This document shows positions 26,452 to 34,039 of a stretch of 50,545 nucleotides of DNA, one piece after another. Where the stretch lies: assembly GCA_007133495.1 (NCBI GenBank), contig SLMS01000111.1, forward strand, positions 1-50,545, written 5' to 3'. The notes below the pieces were generated by a model. The model made no database searches, was not told where the DNA came from, and worked only from the letters and a program-made list of their open reading frames with translations. Positions within the stretch are counted from its first letter, which is position 1, and every line of letters starts with the position of its first letter. The translations under genes and the position numbers were made by a program. This stretch comes from Candidatus Sumerlaeota bacterium. GTDB lineage: Bacteria; Sumerlaeota; Sumerlaeia; SLMS01.

Positions 26452-27362
26452 TCCCAACACTTCTCCGCCCAGCAACAGCCGGCACGTCAGGACAGGGGCT
26501 TCTCCCTGTCCTGGCGCTATCCCTTCTCGTCCTCGGCCTTGCCGGCTGCGGCCCACGGGACGAGCGCAGCACCCTTGAGCGCATCCGCGAGGACGGTGTC
26601 GTCCGCGTCGGCTTCGCCAACGAGGCACCCTACGGCTTCACCGACACCGCCACTGGCCGTGTCACCGGCGAAGCGCCCGAAATTGCCCGTGTCATCCTTG
26701 CCGACATGGGCGTGGAGGACATGGACGGAGTCCAGACCGAGTTCGGCTCGCTCATTCCCGGGCTCAACGCCGGGCGGTTCGACATCGTCGCCGCCGGCAT
26801 GTACATCCTGCCGGATCGGTGCGAGCAGGTGGCCTTCTCCAACCCGACCTACGGCATCGGAGAGGCGCTCGTCGTTCCCGCCGGCAACCCCAAGGCTCTG
26901 CACAGCTACGAGGACATCCGCGATAACGAGGACGCCACCATCGGGGTCGTTGTCGGGGCCATTCAATGGGATTACGCCTTGGACATGGACATCCCCGAAA
27001 ATCGGATCGAGCGCTTCCCGGACCACACCAGCGCCGTCGCGGGGGTCCGTAGCGGCCGGGTGGACGCCTATGCCGGGACCGCCTTGACCGTGCAGCGCAT
27101 CATCGACCGCGACGAGACGGGCGAGATCGAGCGCGCCGACCCCTTCGAGAATCCCGTCATTGATGGCGAAGAGGTGCGCGGTTACGGCGCTTTCGCCTTC
27201 CGGCAGGAAGACCAGGACATGGTTGCCGAGTTCAACGCACGGCTTGCCGATTTCATCGGCAGCGAGGAACACCTCGAACTCGTCCGCGATTTCGGCTTCA
27301 CGGAGGAGGAACTCCCGGGGGATGTCACCGCGGAGGAACTCTGCGCCCGCGGCGAATCGTAA
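26448..27362 (+). CDS. ehuB: Ectoine/hydroxyectoine ABC transporter, substrate-binding lipoprotein EhuB
   Basis: This encodes 304 residues of the family 3 amino-acid binding fold. A lipoprotein signal ends in LGLAGC. Following it are VRVGFANEAPYGFTD, GEAPEIARVILADMG and FGSLIPGLNAGRFDIVAAGMYI, then RCEQVAFSNPTYGIGEALVV, all typical of EhuB. Start ATG 26448 is preferred to the track start because it yields the lipobox at the right distance and overlaps the ectD stop. The binding protein delivers ectoine and hydroxyectoine to EhuC/EhuD. The substrate call rests on similarity plus the ect context. Confidence 0.9.
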   Translation: MIPTLLRPATAGTSGQGLLPVLALSLLVLGLAGCGPRDERSTLERIREDGVVRVGFANEAPYGFTDTATGRVTGEAPEIARVILADMGVEDMDGVQTEFGSLIPGLNAGRFDIVAAGMYILPDRCEQVAFSNPTYGIGEALVVPAGNPKALHSYEDIRDNEDATIGVVVGAIQWDYALDMDIPENRIERFPDHTSAVAGVRSGRVDAYAGTALTVQRIIDRDETGEIERADPFENPVIDGEEVRGYGAFAFRQEDQDMVAEFNARLADFIGSEEHLELVRDFGFTEEELPGDVTAEELCARGES

Positions 27363-27383
27363 GAGGATAGCCCGCACGAGCCA

Positions 27384-28058
27384 GTGCTAGAGTCTCTCGA
27401 ATTCATTGTCCGGATACTTCCGGTACTCTTCCAGGGTCTGCTTATTACCATCCAGTTGACGCTGGGTGGTATCTTTCTGGCCATCGTCATGTCGTTCGCC
27501 GCGGGGCTTGGCAAGCTATCCAAGTTCTTTCCCCTGCGCTGGCTCTGCATTGCATATATCGAGGTCTTTCGCGGCACCTCCGCCCTGGTGCAGCTTTTCT
27601 GGTTCTACTACGTCCTGCCGTTTCTCGGCATGGATATTACGGCCTTCCAGGCGGGGGTTATTGTCCTTGGCCTGAATGCCGGCTCCTACGGGGCGGAGGT
27701 CGTCCGTGGGGCGATCCAGTCGGTTCCAAAAGGCCAGTACGAAGCGGCCATTGCCCTGAACTTCACTCCCCTGCAGCGCCTCTGGCGCATCATCATCCCA
27801 CAGGCCGTGGTCTCCATGATCCCGCCCATGGGGACCATTTTCATCGAGTTGCTCAAGAACACCGCCCTGGCCGCGCTGGTCACCCTTGGTGAGCTGACCT
27901 TCGTCGCCAGGCAAATCCGCGACGACACGCTTCGCACCACGGAGGTCTTCGGCACCATCCTCATCATCTATTTCGCCGTGGCACTTTGCATCACCGCCGT
28001 TATGCGGACAGGTGAATGGTGGTTCTCCCGCGGTCTGGACAGGGGAGGCATCCGCTAG
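27384..28058 (+). CDS. ehuC: Ectoine/hydroxyectoine ABC transporter permease EhuC
   Basis: This encodes 224 residues starting at GTG 27384. It is a His/Glu-type amino-acid ABC permease with about five membrane helices. The N-terminus LLITIQLTLGGIFLAIVMSF and FRGTSALVQLFWFYYVLPF are family-typical, and the EAA loop that docks the ATPase is EAAIALNFTPLQRLWRIIIP. It begins 21 bases after ehuB and ends three bases before ehuD. It pairs with EhuD to form the channel. Confidence 0.9.
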   Translation: MLESLEFIVRILPVLFQGLLITIQLTLGGIFLAIVMSFAAGLGKLSKFFPLRWLCIAYIEVFRGTSALVQLFWFYYVLPFLGMDITAFQAGVIVLGLNAGSYGAEVVRGAIQSVPKGQYEAAIALNFTPLQRLWRIIIPQAVVSMIPPMGTIFIELLKNTALAALVTLGELTFVARQIRDDTLRTTEVFGTILIIYFAVALCITAVMRTGEWWFSRGLDRGGIR

Positions 28059-28061
28059 GCC

Positions 28062-28742
28062 ATGGAATGGCAATGGGACTGGGCACTTGTTGGGCATATT
28101 CTGCCGGAGCTGGCCCGCGCCTTCCGCGTGACCATCGCCGCCACCGTGTTCGGGTTCTCCCTGGCACTGGTCGGTGGATTGCTTCTGACCATTCTCCGGC
28201 GTTCGCGTTGGAAAATCATAAGCTGGCCCGCGCACTTCACCGTGGAGTTCATCCGCAGCACGCCCCTGCTTGTGCAACTCTTCTTCATCTATTTTGTCCT
28301 CCCCATCCAGTTGCCCGACTTCGGCGGGATGTTCACCTCCGCTTTCGTCACCGGTGTCTTGGCGCTGGGGCTCCACTACAGCTCCTATACCTCGGAGGTG
28401 TACCGCGCCGGTATAGACGGCGTGCCGAAAGGACAGTGGGAAGCGGCCGCCGCCCTCAACATGTCGCGTGGGAGGACGTGGACCAGCGTTGTCCTGCCAC
28501 AAGCGATCCCGCCGGTGCTCCCCGCGCTGGGCAATTACCTGATCGCCATGTTCAAGGACACGCCGCTGCTGTACGCCATCAGCGTTGCCGAAGTCCTCAC
28601 CGCGGCCTACCAGATCGGCTCGCAACGCTTCCAGTACGTCGAGGCTTTCACGATCGTGGGGGCGCTCTTCCTGATCGTCAGCCTCATTTCCGCCTGGTTG
28701 ATCCGCCGGATGGAGCGCTGGACGGCGCTTCCGGCACAATAG
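28062..28742 (+). CDS. ehuD: Ectoine/hydroxyectoine ABC transporter permease EhuD
   Basis: This encodes 226 residues, homologous to EhuC. Visible features are FRVTIAATVFGFSLALVGGL, FIRSTPLLVQLFFIYFVLP, and the EAA loop EAAAALNMSRGRTWTSVVLP. Five membrane segments are expected. The start ATG 28062 is three bases after ehuC, so the two subunits are likely made in equal amounts. It uses the octamer GTATAGAC at 28411 to encode Gly-Ile-Asp with the rare ATA codon. Confidence 0.9.
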   Translation: MEWQWDWALVGHILPELARAFRVTIAATVFGFSLALVGGLLLTILRRSRWKIISWPAHFTVEFIRSTPLLVQLFFIYFVLPIQLPDFGGMFTSAFVTGVLALGLHYSSYTSEVYRAGIDGVPKGQWEAAAALNMSRGRTWTSVVLPQAIPPVLPALGNYLIAMFKDTPLLYAISVAEVLTAAYQIGSQRFQYVEAFTIVGALFLIVSLISAWLIRRMERWTALPAQ

Positions 28743-28758
28743 GAGACAGGTTCCCGCC

Positions 28759-29553
28759 ATGAGCGACAGCACAGAAAAACCTCCGATCATACGATTCCAA
28801 GGGCTAGAAAAAGCCTTCGGTGATCTCAAGGTACTCCAGGGTATAGACATCGACATACCCGAGGGGCAGTGCGTCAGCATCATCGGCCCGAGCGGTTCAG
28901 GCAAATCGACGCTTCTGCGCGTGCTCATGACGCTTGAGGAGCCCACCGGCGGCCGGGTCGAGGTGGAGGGCGAAAGCCTCTACACGATGAAAAGAAATGG
29001 TGAGGAAGTACCCGCCAGCCGCGCGCACATCAGCCGCATCCGCCGGAAAATATGCATGGTCTTCCAGCACTTCAATCTCTTCCCGCACATGAAGGTGATC
29101 AGAAACGTCACTGAGGCGCCCATACACGTGCTGGGCCTGTCGAAGCGGGAGGCGCGGGAGCGGGCGGAGTCCTATCTCGAAATGGTCGGCCTGTCGGACA
29201 AGTTGAACGCCTACCCGGCGCAGCTCTCTGGCGGACAGAAGCAACGCGTCGCCATTGCCCGTGCGCTGGCCATGCGCCCGAAAATCATGCTGTTCGACGA
29301 AATAACCTCCGCCCTCGACCCTGAGCTGGTTGGCGGCGTTCTCGACCTGCTCCGCGAAATCAAGGAGAGCGGCGACATGACCATGCTCATCGTCACGCAC
29401 GAGATGAAATTTGCCCGGGACAGCTCCGACCGCGTGCTGTTCTTCGATGAGGGGGTTATCCGCGAGGACAGCGATCCGAAACGTATATTCACCAATCCCG
29501 AGCACGACCGCACACGGCAGTTCCTCGACACCATACTTTCCGAGCAGGCCTGA
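28759..29553 (+). CDS. ehuA: Ectoine/hydroxyectoine ABC transporter ATP-binding protein EhuA
   Basis: This is a 264-residue ABC ATPase of the polar amino-acid uptake group. Walker A is GPSGSGKST (about 43), the signature LSGGQKQR (about 156), Walker B IMLFDEITSALDP and the H-loop VTHEM. The sequence QHFNLFPHMKVIRNVTEAP is typical of GlnQ/EhuA proteins. It closes the ect-ehu run and converges on the next gene with only 13 bases between stops. ATP hydrolysis here drives uptake of ectoines, both as osmoprotectant and to recapture leaked product. Confidence 0.92.
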   Translation: MSDSTEKPPIIRFQGLEKAFGDLKVLQGIDIDIPEGQCVSIIGPSGSGKSTLLRVLMTLEEPTGGRVEVEGESLYTMKRNGEEVPASRAHISRIRRKICMVFQHFNLFPHMKVIRNVTEAPIHVLGLSKREARERAESYLEMVGLSDKLNAYPAQLSGGQKQRVAIARALAMRPKIMLFDEITSALDPELVGGVLDLLREIKESGDMTMLIVTHEMKFARDSSDRVLFFDEGVIREDSDPKRIFTNPEHDRTRQFLDTILSEQA

Positions 29554-29566
29554 ACACCCGGCAGCA

Positions 29567-30493
29567 TCAGGACTGTGCCTGCTCCCGGAGTTCCTTCCGC
29601 GCGCTTGGGATGAGCCGGAGGTATTCATCCAGCGGCTCACCTGCCGGACGCTCGGTCATCATTTTGTATATACGTCCAACGGGATAGTAGTCCAGCTCGG
29701 GAAAACGCAACGCCGCCCGGTCCACAGACTCCATTTCCGAAAAATCCCACTCCCCATCGAAGAGGCCACGCCCCACTTCGCCCAGGAACATACCCACCTG
29801 CACAAAGCGGCCTTCCGAAAGAAAGCTCACGTAGTAATGACTGCGCAGGAAACCGTCCACCTCGCGGATGCCGGTCAATGAAAGTGGTGGGCTGATGCCG
29901 TAGCGCCCCCTCCAGAACTCGCGAAACTCGCCGATGACACCCGCTACCGCCTGCGTTGCCTCCTCACCGGTCCTGCCGCGCAGCCGCTCCACGTATTCCT
30001 GCGTGGACGGCGCGGGGGCCTCGCTGATGCGCTGCTCGGCCTCAATCCGCGGAGAAAGCGACCCGTAGAACGCCGCAAGGGTAAAGCTCTTACCCGAGGC
30101 CCATTTCCGTTCCACCACGGCCATCGGGTGGAAGCGGCCCTCGGCGATGCCGCCAATGCCGGCAAGGTGCGGCCCGTATAGACGCGAGTCCGTCCACTCG
30201 CCGCCGTGGCGCCTGCGGAACTCCTCGCCCAGCAGGCACGCCGCGTCCGCCGCAAAGCTCTCGTCCAGTTCCGCATCGCGGCCCTTTTGATCCCGCAAAA
30301 GGGCAAACGCCTCGTCCGTCTTTTCGAGCACGAGTGAACGCGAGGCGGACGCGCCGGGGAAGCGGCCGTCAAGCCACTCCTCGAAGGCACCCGCGCCCGC
30401 CTGCGCCGCACCGGCGACTGAATCCGTCCCCTTGCCTCCGCCGGATTCCGTCCGGTCTTTGCCACCGATCCAGCGTTTCAGTCTGTCAAGCAT
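29567..30493 (-). CDS. Unknown protein with two related halves
   Basis: This encodes 308 residues from ATG 30493 (MLDRLKRWIGG); the track start at 30652 would add 53 residues overlapping the Rieske gene. No known family is recognised. The two halves look related: LLGEEFRRRHGGEW...FHPMAVVERKW near residues 95-150 and FLGEVGRGLFDGEWDF...YYPVGRIYKMM near 235-285. No signal peptide or membrane helix is seen, so the protein is probably cytosolic. It lies 35 bases downstream of the Rieske protein, and the three genes from 31769 to 29567 are probably one operon. The job is unknown. Confidence 0.6.
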   Translation of the reverse strand: MLDRLKRWIGGKDRTESGGGKGTDSVAGAAQAGAGAFEEWLDGRFPGASASRSLVLEKTDEAFALLRDQKGRDAELDESFAADAACLLGEEFRRRHGGEWTDSRLYGPHLAGIGGIAEGRFHPMAVVERKWASGKSFTLAAFYGSLSPRIEAEQRISEAPAPSTQEYVERLRGRTGEEATQAVAGVIGEFREFWRGRYGISPPLSLTGIREVDGFLRSHYYVSFLSEGRFVQVGMFLGEVGRGLFDGEWDFSEMESVDRAALRFPELDYYPVGRIYKMMTERPAGEPLDEYLRLIPSARKELREQAQS

Positions 30494-30528
30494 TCCGTTG
30501 TCCGTTTCCTGTATGGGTATCCGTAAAT

Positions 30529-30843
30529 CTAGCTTCCAATGCTCACAATGACGCGCCCGCCCTCGCGCCGGACCGGGTAGGTGAGCACTTGTCCGGGGTG
30601 CGTGGGAGACTTGCCCGTCCGTATATCGAAACGCCACCCATGCCAGGGACACGTCACGATTCCTTCCTCGTCCAGATCGCCGCTGTCCAGCGGCCCACGC
30701 CGGTGCGGGCAGACCGCGTCTATCGCAAACACCTCGTCCCCCATGCGGAAAAGAGCAATCTCCCGCCCCCCCAGCACTTTCCGGATGGCCACGCTCTTCG
30801 GGATTTCGTCAAGGTCAACCGTCAGTTCGGCCGGCATGTTCAT
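30529..30843 (-). CDS. Rieske [2Fe-2S] ferredoxin-like protein
   Basis: This is a small single-domain protein of 104 residues. The Rieske cluster ligands are complete: CPHRRGPL (Cys45, His47) and CPWHGW (Cys65, His68). Such stand-alone Rieske ferredoxins (NirD/ferredoxin-subunit type) carry electrons for oxygenases or act as small redox partners (family knowledge). The start ATG 30843 overlaps the methyltransferase stop as ATGA with GAGG just upstream, giving translational coupling; the longer track start is rejected. The partner oxidoreductase is not in the window. Confidence 0.88.
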   Translation of the reverse strand: MNMPAELTVDLDEIPKSVAIRKVLGGREIALFRMGDEVFAIDAVCPHRRGPLDSGDLDEEGIVTCPWHGWRFDIRTGKSPTHPGQVLTYPVRREGGRVIVSIGS

Positions 30844-31769
30844 TGTCCTCTTTTTTTTCTCCAGGATGACAGCCACTCGAACAGGTCGAACGGCTCGGGT
30901 TTCCTGCCAACAAAAAGACAATCCGCAGAAGGACGGCGCTCACGCAGGGCTTGCCGCACCTTGCCAAACAAACCGGACGGTTTGCCGCCGGCATCGCCCG
31001 GGAAGAGGCACTCCATTTCCAGGCCTCCCTCGGCGAAAATTCCGCGATAATCCGCTACGGAAAGCCGGCGCCCCGCCGGCACCGGCTTGCCAGTTGGTTC
31101 GAGTATATCGAGGCAAACACCGTCCGGCTTCAGAATGCGCCCGACCTCCCGCATCATGCGCTCGGGCCGCCGCTGCGCGGAAACACCGCCGGCCACGACG
31201 ACGGCATCGACAGATTCCTCCGCAAGCGGGATACGGCACACGTCCCCTTGCAGCAGGTCCACCTCCACACCTGCCTGCTGGGCGCGCTCCCCCGCCGTGC
31301 GCAGGCCACCCTCGCCCGCCACGATATCCAGCAGCGCCACCTTTGCCCCGCGCCGGGCAACGTCCAGCCCGAACCAACCCGTTCCGGCGCAAAGCTCCAC
31401 CACCACCTTGTTCCGCCAGCGGAAGCGCTCCCCCGCCACGTGCTCCCAGATGCGGGGATGGCTCGCCGCGGGGTCGTCCAGGGGACGGTTCGCCGCACGC
31501 GCCTCCCCGGCCAGCCAGCGAGTCTCCTCCTCGTCCAGTTGATACGGATCGGCAGACGGGAGCAGTGGCAGCACACCGTCCTCCATTGTATAGACACGCG
31601 AGCAGGCCGGGCAGCGGAAAAGCCCCTCCTCGCTGCGGTACTCCAGCGGGGCGTCGTCGTCCGGGCAGGCCAGCAGCGGCCGGAAATCCTCGCTGATGGA
31701 CCGGGCACCCTCGCCCATCAGCTCTTTCCAGAACGACGCGCCGAGGGGTTTCTTGCCGGGTGGGGTCAT
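30840..31769 (-). CDS. SAM-dependent methyltransferase with N-terminal zinc-ribbon segment
   Basis: This encodes 309 residues. An N-terminal Trm112-like segment has LLACPDDDAPLEY and RCPACSRVYTMEDGVLPLLP, i.e. three Cys at about 35, 53 and 56; the fourth ligand is not obvious. A class I Rossmann methyltransferase follows, with motif I VVELCAGTGWFGLDVA, an acidic strand-2 end at LLDIVAG, GDVCRIPLAEESVDAVVV, and RILKPDG. The substrate could be a small molecule, lipid or quinone. It heads an operon with the Rieske and duplicated-domain proteins. The decayed iscX lies just upstream, 15 bases away. Confidence 0.8.
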   Translation of the reverse strand: MTPPGKKPLGASFWKELMGEGARSISEDFRPLLACPDDDAPLEYRSEEGLFRCPACSRVYTMEDGVLPLLPSADPYQLDEEETRWLAGEARAANRPLDDPAASHPRIWEHVAGERFRWRNKVVVELCAGTGWFGLDVARRGAKVALLDIVAGEGGLRTAGERAQQAGVEVDLLQGDVCRIPLAEESVDAVVVAGGVSAQRRPERMMREVGRILKPDGVCLDILEPTGKPVPAGRRLSVADYRGIFAEGGLEMECLFPGDAGGKPSGLFGKVRQALRERRPSADCLFVGRKPEPFDLFEWLSSWRKKRGQ

Positions 31770-31783
31770 GGCGGTAAGTGGGT

Positions 31784-31994
31784 CTATTGGTTTTCGCGGT
31801 GTTCCTCGAGCCAGGCCATCTGAATGGCTTCGAGTTTGCCTTCGGTTGATTCCTCGCGTTTGCGTGTGAAGCCCTCTATCTCCAGAACTCAGCCGAGGAG
31901 GCCGGTAAACCGTACCTGCAAGGGGGTGCTTGTCCGGAATGCGCTCGAAGAGCGCGATTCCGATTTCGTTCAGGTCGCTCCAGCCTGTCTACAT
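31784..31994 (-). pseudogene. iscX: Decayed iscX (Fe-S assembly protein IscX)
   Basis: The minus strand reads GWSDLNEIGIALFERIPDKH in one frame and then, after a one-base shift near 31917, VRFTGLLG-stop-VLEIEGF followed by REESTEGKLEAIQMAWLEE. This follows the whole IscX family pattern (W-x-D...EIA.AL...PD...VRFTDL..WV..LE.F...EAI...WLEE). Three lesions are present: TAG at codon 2 (31989-31991), the frameshift, and TGA (31889-31891) where the family has Trp. A good GAGGAG still precedes ATG 31994. In functional isc operons IscX lies next to ferredoxin, and here the ferredoxin remnant is immediately upstream. Confidence 0.82.
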
Positions 31995-32023
31995 GGCAAC
32001 TCCTCGTAATTATGGGCATCTGT

Positions 32024-32201
32024 TTACAGTTCGCGCGGCGGCCAGTTGAGGAGTTTAACCTTCACGTCGCCGAAAGCCCGCGCCTGGCAGCCCAGCCGGC
32101 TGTGCAATGTCGTGACTGACGACCAGCTTGTCCGTTGTGTCGAGTTCGTCGTCGCCGGCCTCCATGGCCTTGTTCAGCGGCATGAAAGTAACTGTGGGCA
32201 T
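32024..32201 (-). pseudogene. fdx: Decayed fdx ([2Fe-2S] ferredoxin) with internal deletion and frameshift
   Basis: From ATG 32201 (after an intact GAGGGAG site) the frame reads MPTVTFMPLNKAMEAGDDE and jumps straight to LDTTDKLVVSHD. A one-base shift then gives SRLGCQARAFGDVKVKLL and NWPPREL-TAA. These are the start and end of an adrenodoxin-type Isc ferredoxin of about 100 residues. The middle third, which holds three of the four cluster cysteines, is missing; only the last Cys (RLGCQ) remains. The GDDE at the joint is where both family segments carry acidic DDE-type words, suggesting deletion between short direct repeats. The product could not bind a cluster. Confidence 0.82.
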
Positions 32202-32371
32202 TTGGTCTCCCTCTTCTGAAGCTGGCACCACGAAATCGAGCGGATCCCCTGAGAGCAGAGCCGCCTTTCGCGGGCAAGTGACGAAACCACCCAGTCCGCC
32301 GAGACCTCCGGAGGGAGCAAGAGCTTCGCCAAGGTGAGGAAGAGGTGGGATGCTGCCGTACCGCGAGGCCG
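32202..32371. other. Spacer upstream of the decayed ferredoxin
   Basis: This 170-base gap lies between the DUF4912 stop and the ferredoxin remnant. I looked for remains of hscA, hscB or other isc genes on the minus strand and found none that I can support. The only recognisable element is the retained ribosome-binding site next to the fdx ATG. Confidence 0.4.
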
Positions 32372-33694
32372 TCAGGACGGCTTTCTCGGATCGCCCTCGG
32401 TCTGCCGGGTCACCACGGGCTTGACCTTTCGGACCTCTCCGCCGCTGGCACTGCGCGCCTCGATCGGGAACTCCACCGTGCTGTCGGGCAACACCATGCG
32501 GATGCGGAAGGTCCCGTCGGGAGTAAGGCGGACTTGCTGGCCCATGAAGCTCACGTGCGCGTCCGGCTCCGTGGCGCCATAGACGATCACGTCCACACCC
32601 ACTTCGAGCCAGAAATCGCGTCCGGGGGCGGCTGCCCTGCTGCGTAGCGTTTCTTCGCCCGCGCCGCCGGTCAGCATCCCGCTGCTCAGTTCCTCGTGAA
32701 ACACGCCAGAGAACTCCCCGCTCGCCCCGCCGAGCAGCCCGCTGGAGATGCCGTACATTTGTCCGCTGAACAACCCGGCGCTCCCGAAGGGGCCTTCCTC
32801 GAGCGCCTGGCTCACCCGTTGTTGGAGCGACCGCAGGAACTCGTCGCTCCCCAGCCGCTCCCCAATCCGCACGCCGCCGGAGAGGTGGACGATTTGCTGG
32901 TACACCTCGTCGTCGATCTCGGCGAACTGTACGTCTGTTTCCTCGGAGATGCCGCGCCGCGGGATGTGCAAGGTATTGGAGGTGGCAATGGAGCGGAAAT
33001 GATCGTCTTCCACCACGCCGAGTTGCACGGCGTAGGAAGTCCCCGCCTTCGGCACACGGATGTACCAGGAGGAGGTGTAGTCGTTGATCGAAACGTCGAA
33101 AAACTCGGCGCCCTGCCCCGGCTGACCCATGGCGAGGTCGTACACCCGGAGCAGCAGGTGCTTGTCGTGCTGGCCGCGCGGGAGGCCGAAGTCCTTGCGG
33201 GTTTCGGGGCTCATCTCCCAGTAGGCGAAAATCCATTCGGGGTCGCGGGTGAGAAGGACGACCTTCGTTTCGCCGTATTCAAGAGGCAGCTCCCGCGGGT
33301 CTTCCTCCAGCCGGCGAAGTTCCTCGCGTGCGCCCGGTTCAATGGACCCGGGGTTTGATTGCACGTTGTGTGCAACTGGCCGTTCGGCGGATTGCACAGG
33401 TGTGGCCGGGGAGACCGCCTGGGTCGCGGTGGTGGCCGGTGACTTCTTGCGTGAGCCCTGTTTTCCCGCGGAGGTCTTTGTGGTCTTTGCGGAGCTGGCG
33501 GCCTTCTTCTTCGGCGCCGCTGTGCTCTTCTTCCCCGCAACCGGTGTTGGAGCGTTTTTCCGGGTCGTCTTCTTCGGAGCCGGGCTCCCGGACTTGCTCT
33601 TTCGCGCGGATTTCGGGGCGGAGGAGGCCTGCTTCTTCCCCGGCGTTGGTTTCTTGTCGGTTTGCCTGCTCTTGCTGGACTTTTCCTTCGCCAT
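32372..33694 (-). CDS. DUF4912-domain protein with Lys/Ala-rich N-terminal tail
   Basis: This encodes 440 residues. The first 100 residues are a disordered tail of Lys, Ala, Ser, Thr and Pro (e.g. KKKAASSAKTTKTSAGK), like bacterial histone H1-type proteins. A DUF4912 domain follows at about 135-250: YGETKVVLLTRDPEWIFAYWE, LLLRVYDLA, FFDVSINDYTSSWYIRVP and YAVQLGVV. The C-terminal third has a Gly/Ser-rich linker and a beta segment (VIVYGATEPDAHVSFMGQ, LTPDGTFRIRMVLPDSTVEF) that repeats DUF4912-like features. DUF4912 has no firmly known role. The tail suggests nucleic-acid or polyanion binding, which is inference. Confidence 0.75.
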   Translation of the reverse strand: MAKEKSSKSRQTDKKPTPGKKQASSAPKSARKSKSGSPAPKKTTRKNAPTPVAGKKSTAAPKKKAASSAKTTKTSAGKQGSRKKSPATTATQAVSPATPVQSAERPVAHNVQSNPGSIEPGAREELRRLEEDPRELPLEYGETKVVLLTRDPEWIFAYWEMSPETRKDFGLPRGQHDKHLLLRVYDLAMGQPGQGAEFFDVSINDYTSSWYIRVPKAGTSYAVQLGVVEDDHFRSIATSNTLHIPRRGISEETDVQFAEIDDEVYQQIVHLSGGVRIGERLGSDEFLRSLQQRVSQALEEGPFGSAGLFSGQMYGISSGLLGGASGEFSGVFHEELSSGMLTGGAGEETLRSRAAAPGRDFWLEVGVDVIVYGATEPDAHVSFMGQQVRLTPDGTFRIRMVLPDSTVEFPIEARSASGGEVRKVKPVVTRQTEGDPRKPS

Positions 33695-34039
33695 GACGCG
33701 CGCGACTGCTCCCTGCTTCGGTTGGTTGGTTATTCGAGCGGGAAACCAAGACCGCCTCCCAGCCGGAACGCGGCCGGTCTCCCCACTCTCCGTCTCTAAC
33801 CCTGACTCTCCGGCGGCTCAAAATGCGAGGGCTATTTCCAGGCAAGCCCACGCAAACGGCATCGACATGCGTGCCACCGGCAGACTGCAATCGATTTATA
33901 CTTGGACTAAAGGGCTTATTCCGATTTCGGCACTATCGGCGGAGGACGCGGCACGATTGTGTGGGAAGGCCGGAAACCCCTTCAGTTCGCGGCCAAGTGT
34001 TCTCCAGTGGCGCTGGGCGGGCGCTCCGGGTACTGCGCG
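33695..34039. other. Intergenic region without recognised features
   Basis: About 345 bases lie between the chaperone stop and the DUF4912 start, both on the minus strand. I see no tRNA-like T-loop, no strong hairpin and no coding remnant. On the minus strand TATAAA occurs near 33900 but lacks a matching -35, so I do not call a promoter. Confidence 0.4.

Noticed and set aside
32024-32201. Programmed frameshift explanation for the ferredoxin
   Set aside because: A frameshift would not restore the missing segment with three cluster cysteines, and the neighbouring iscX also carries stops.
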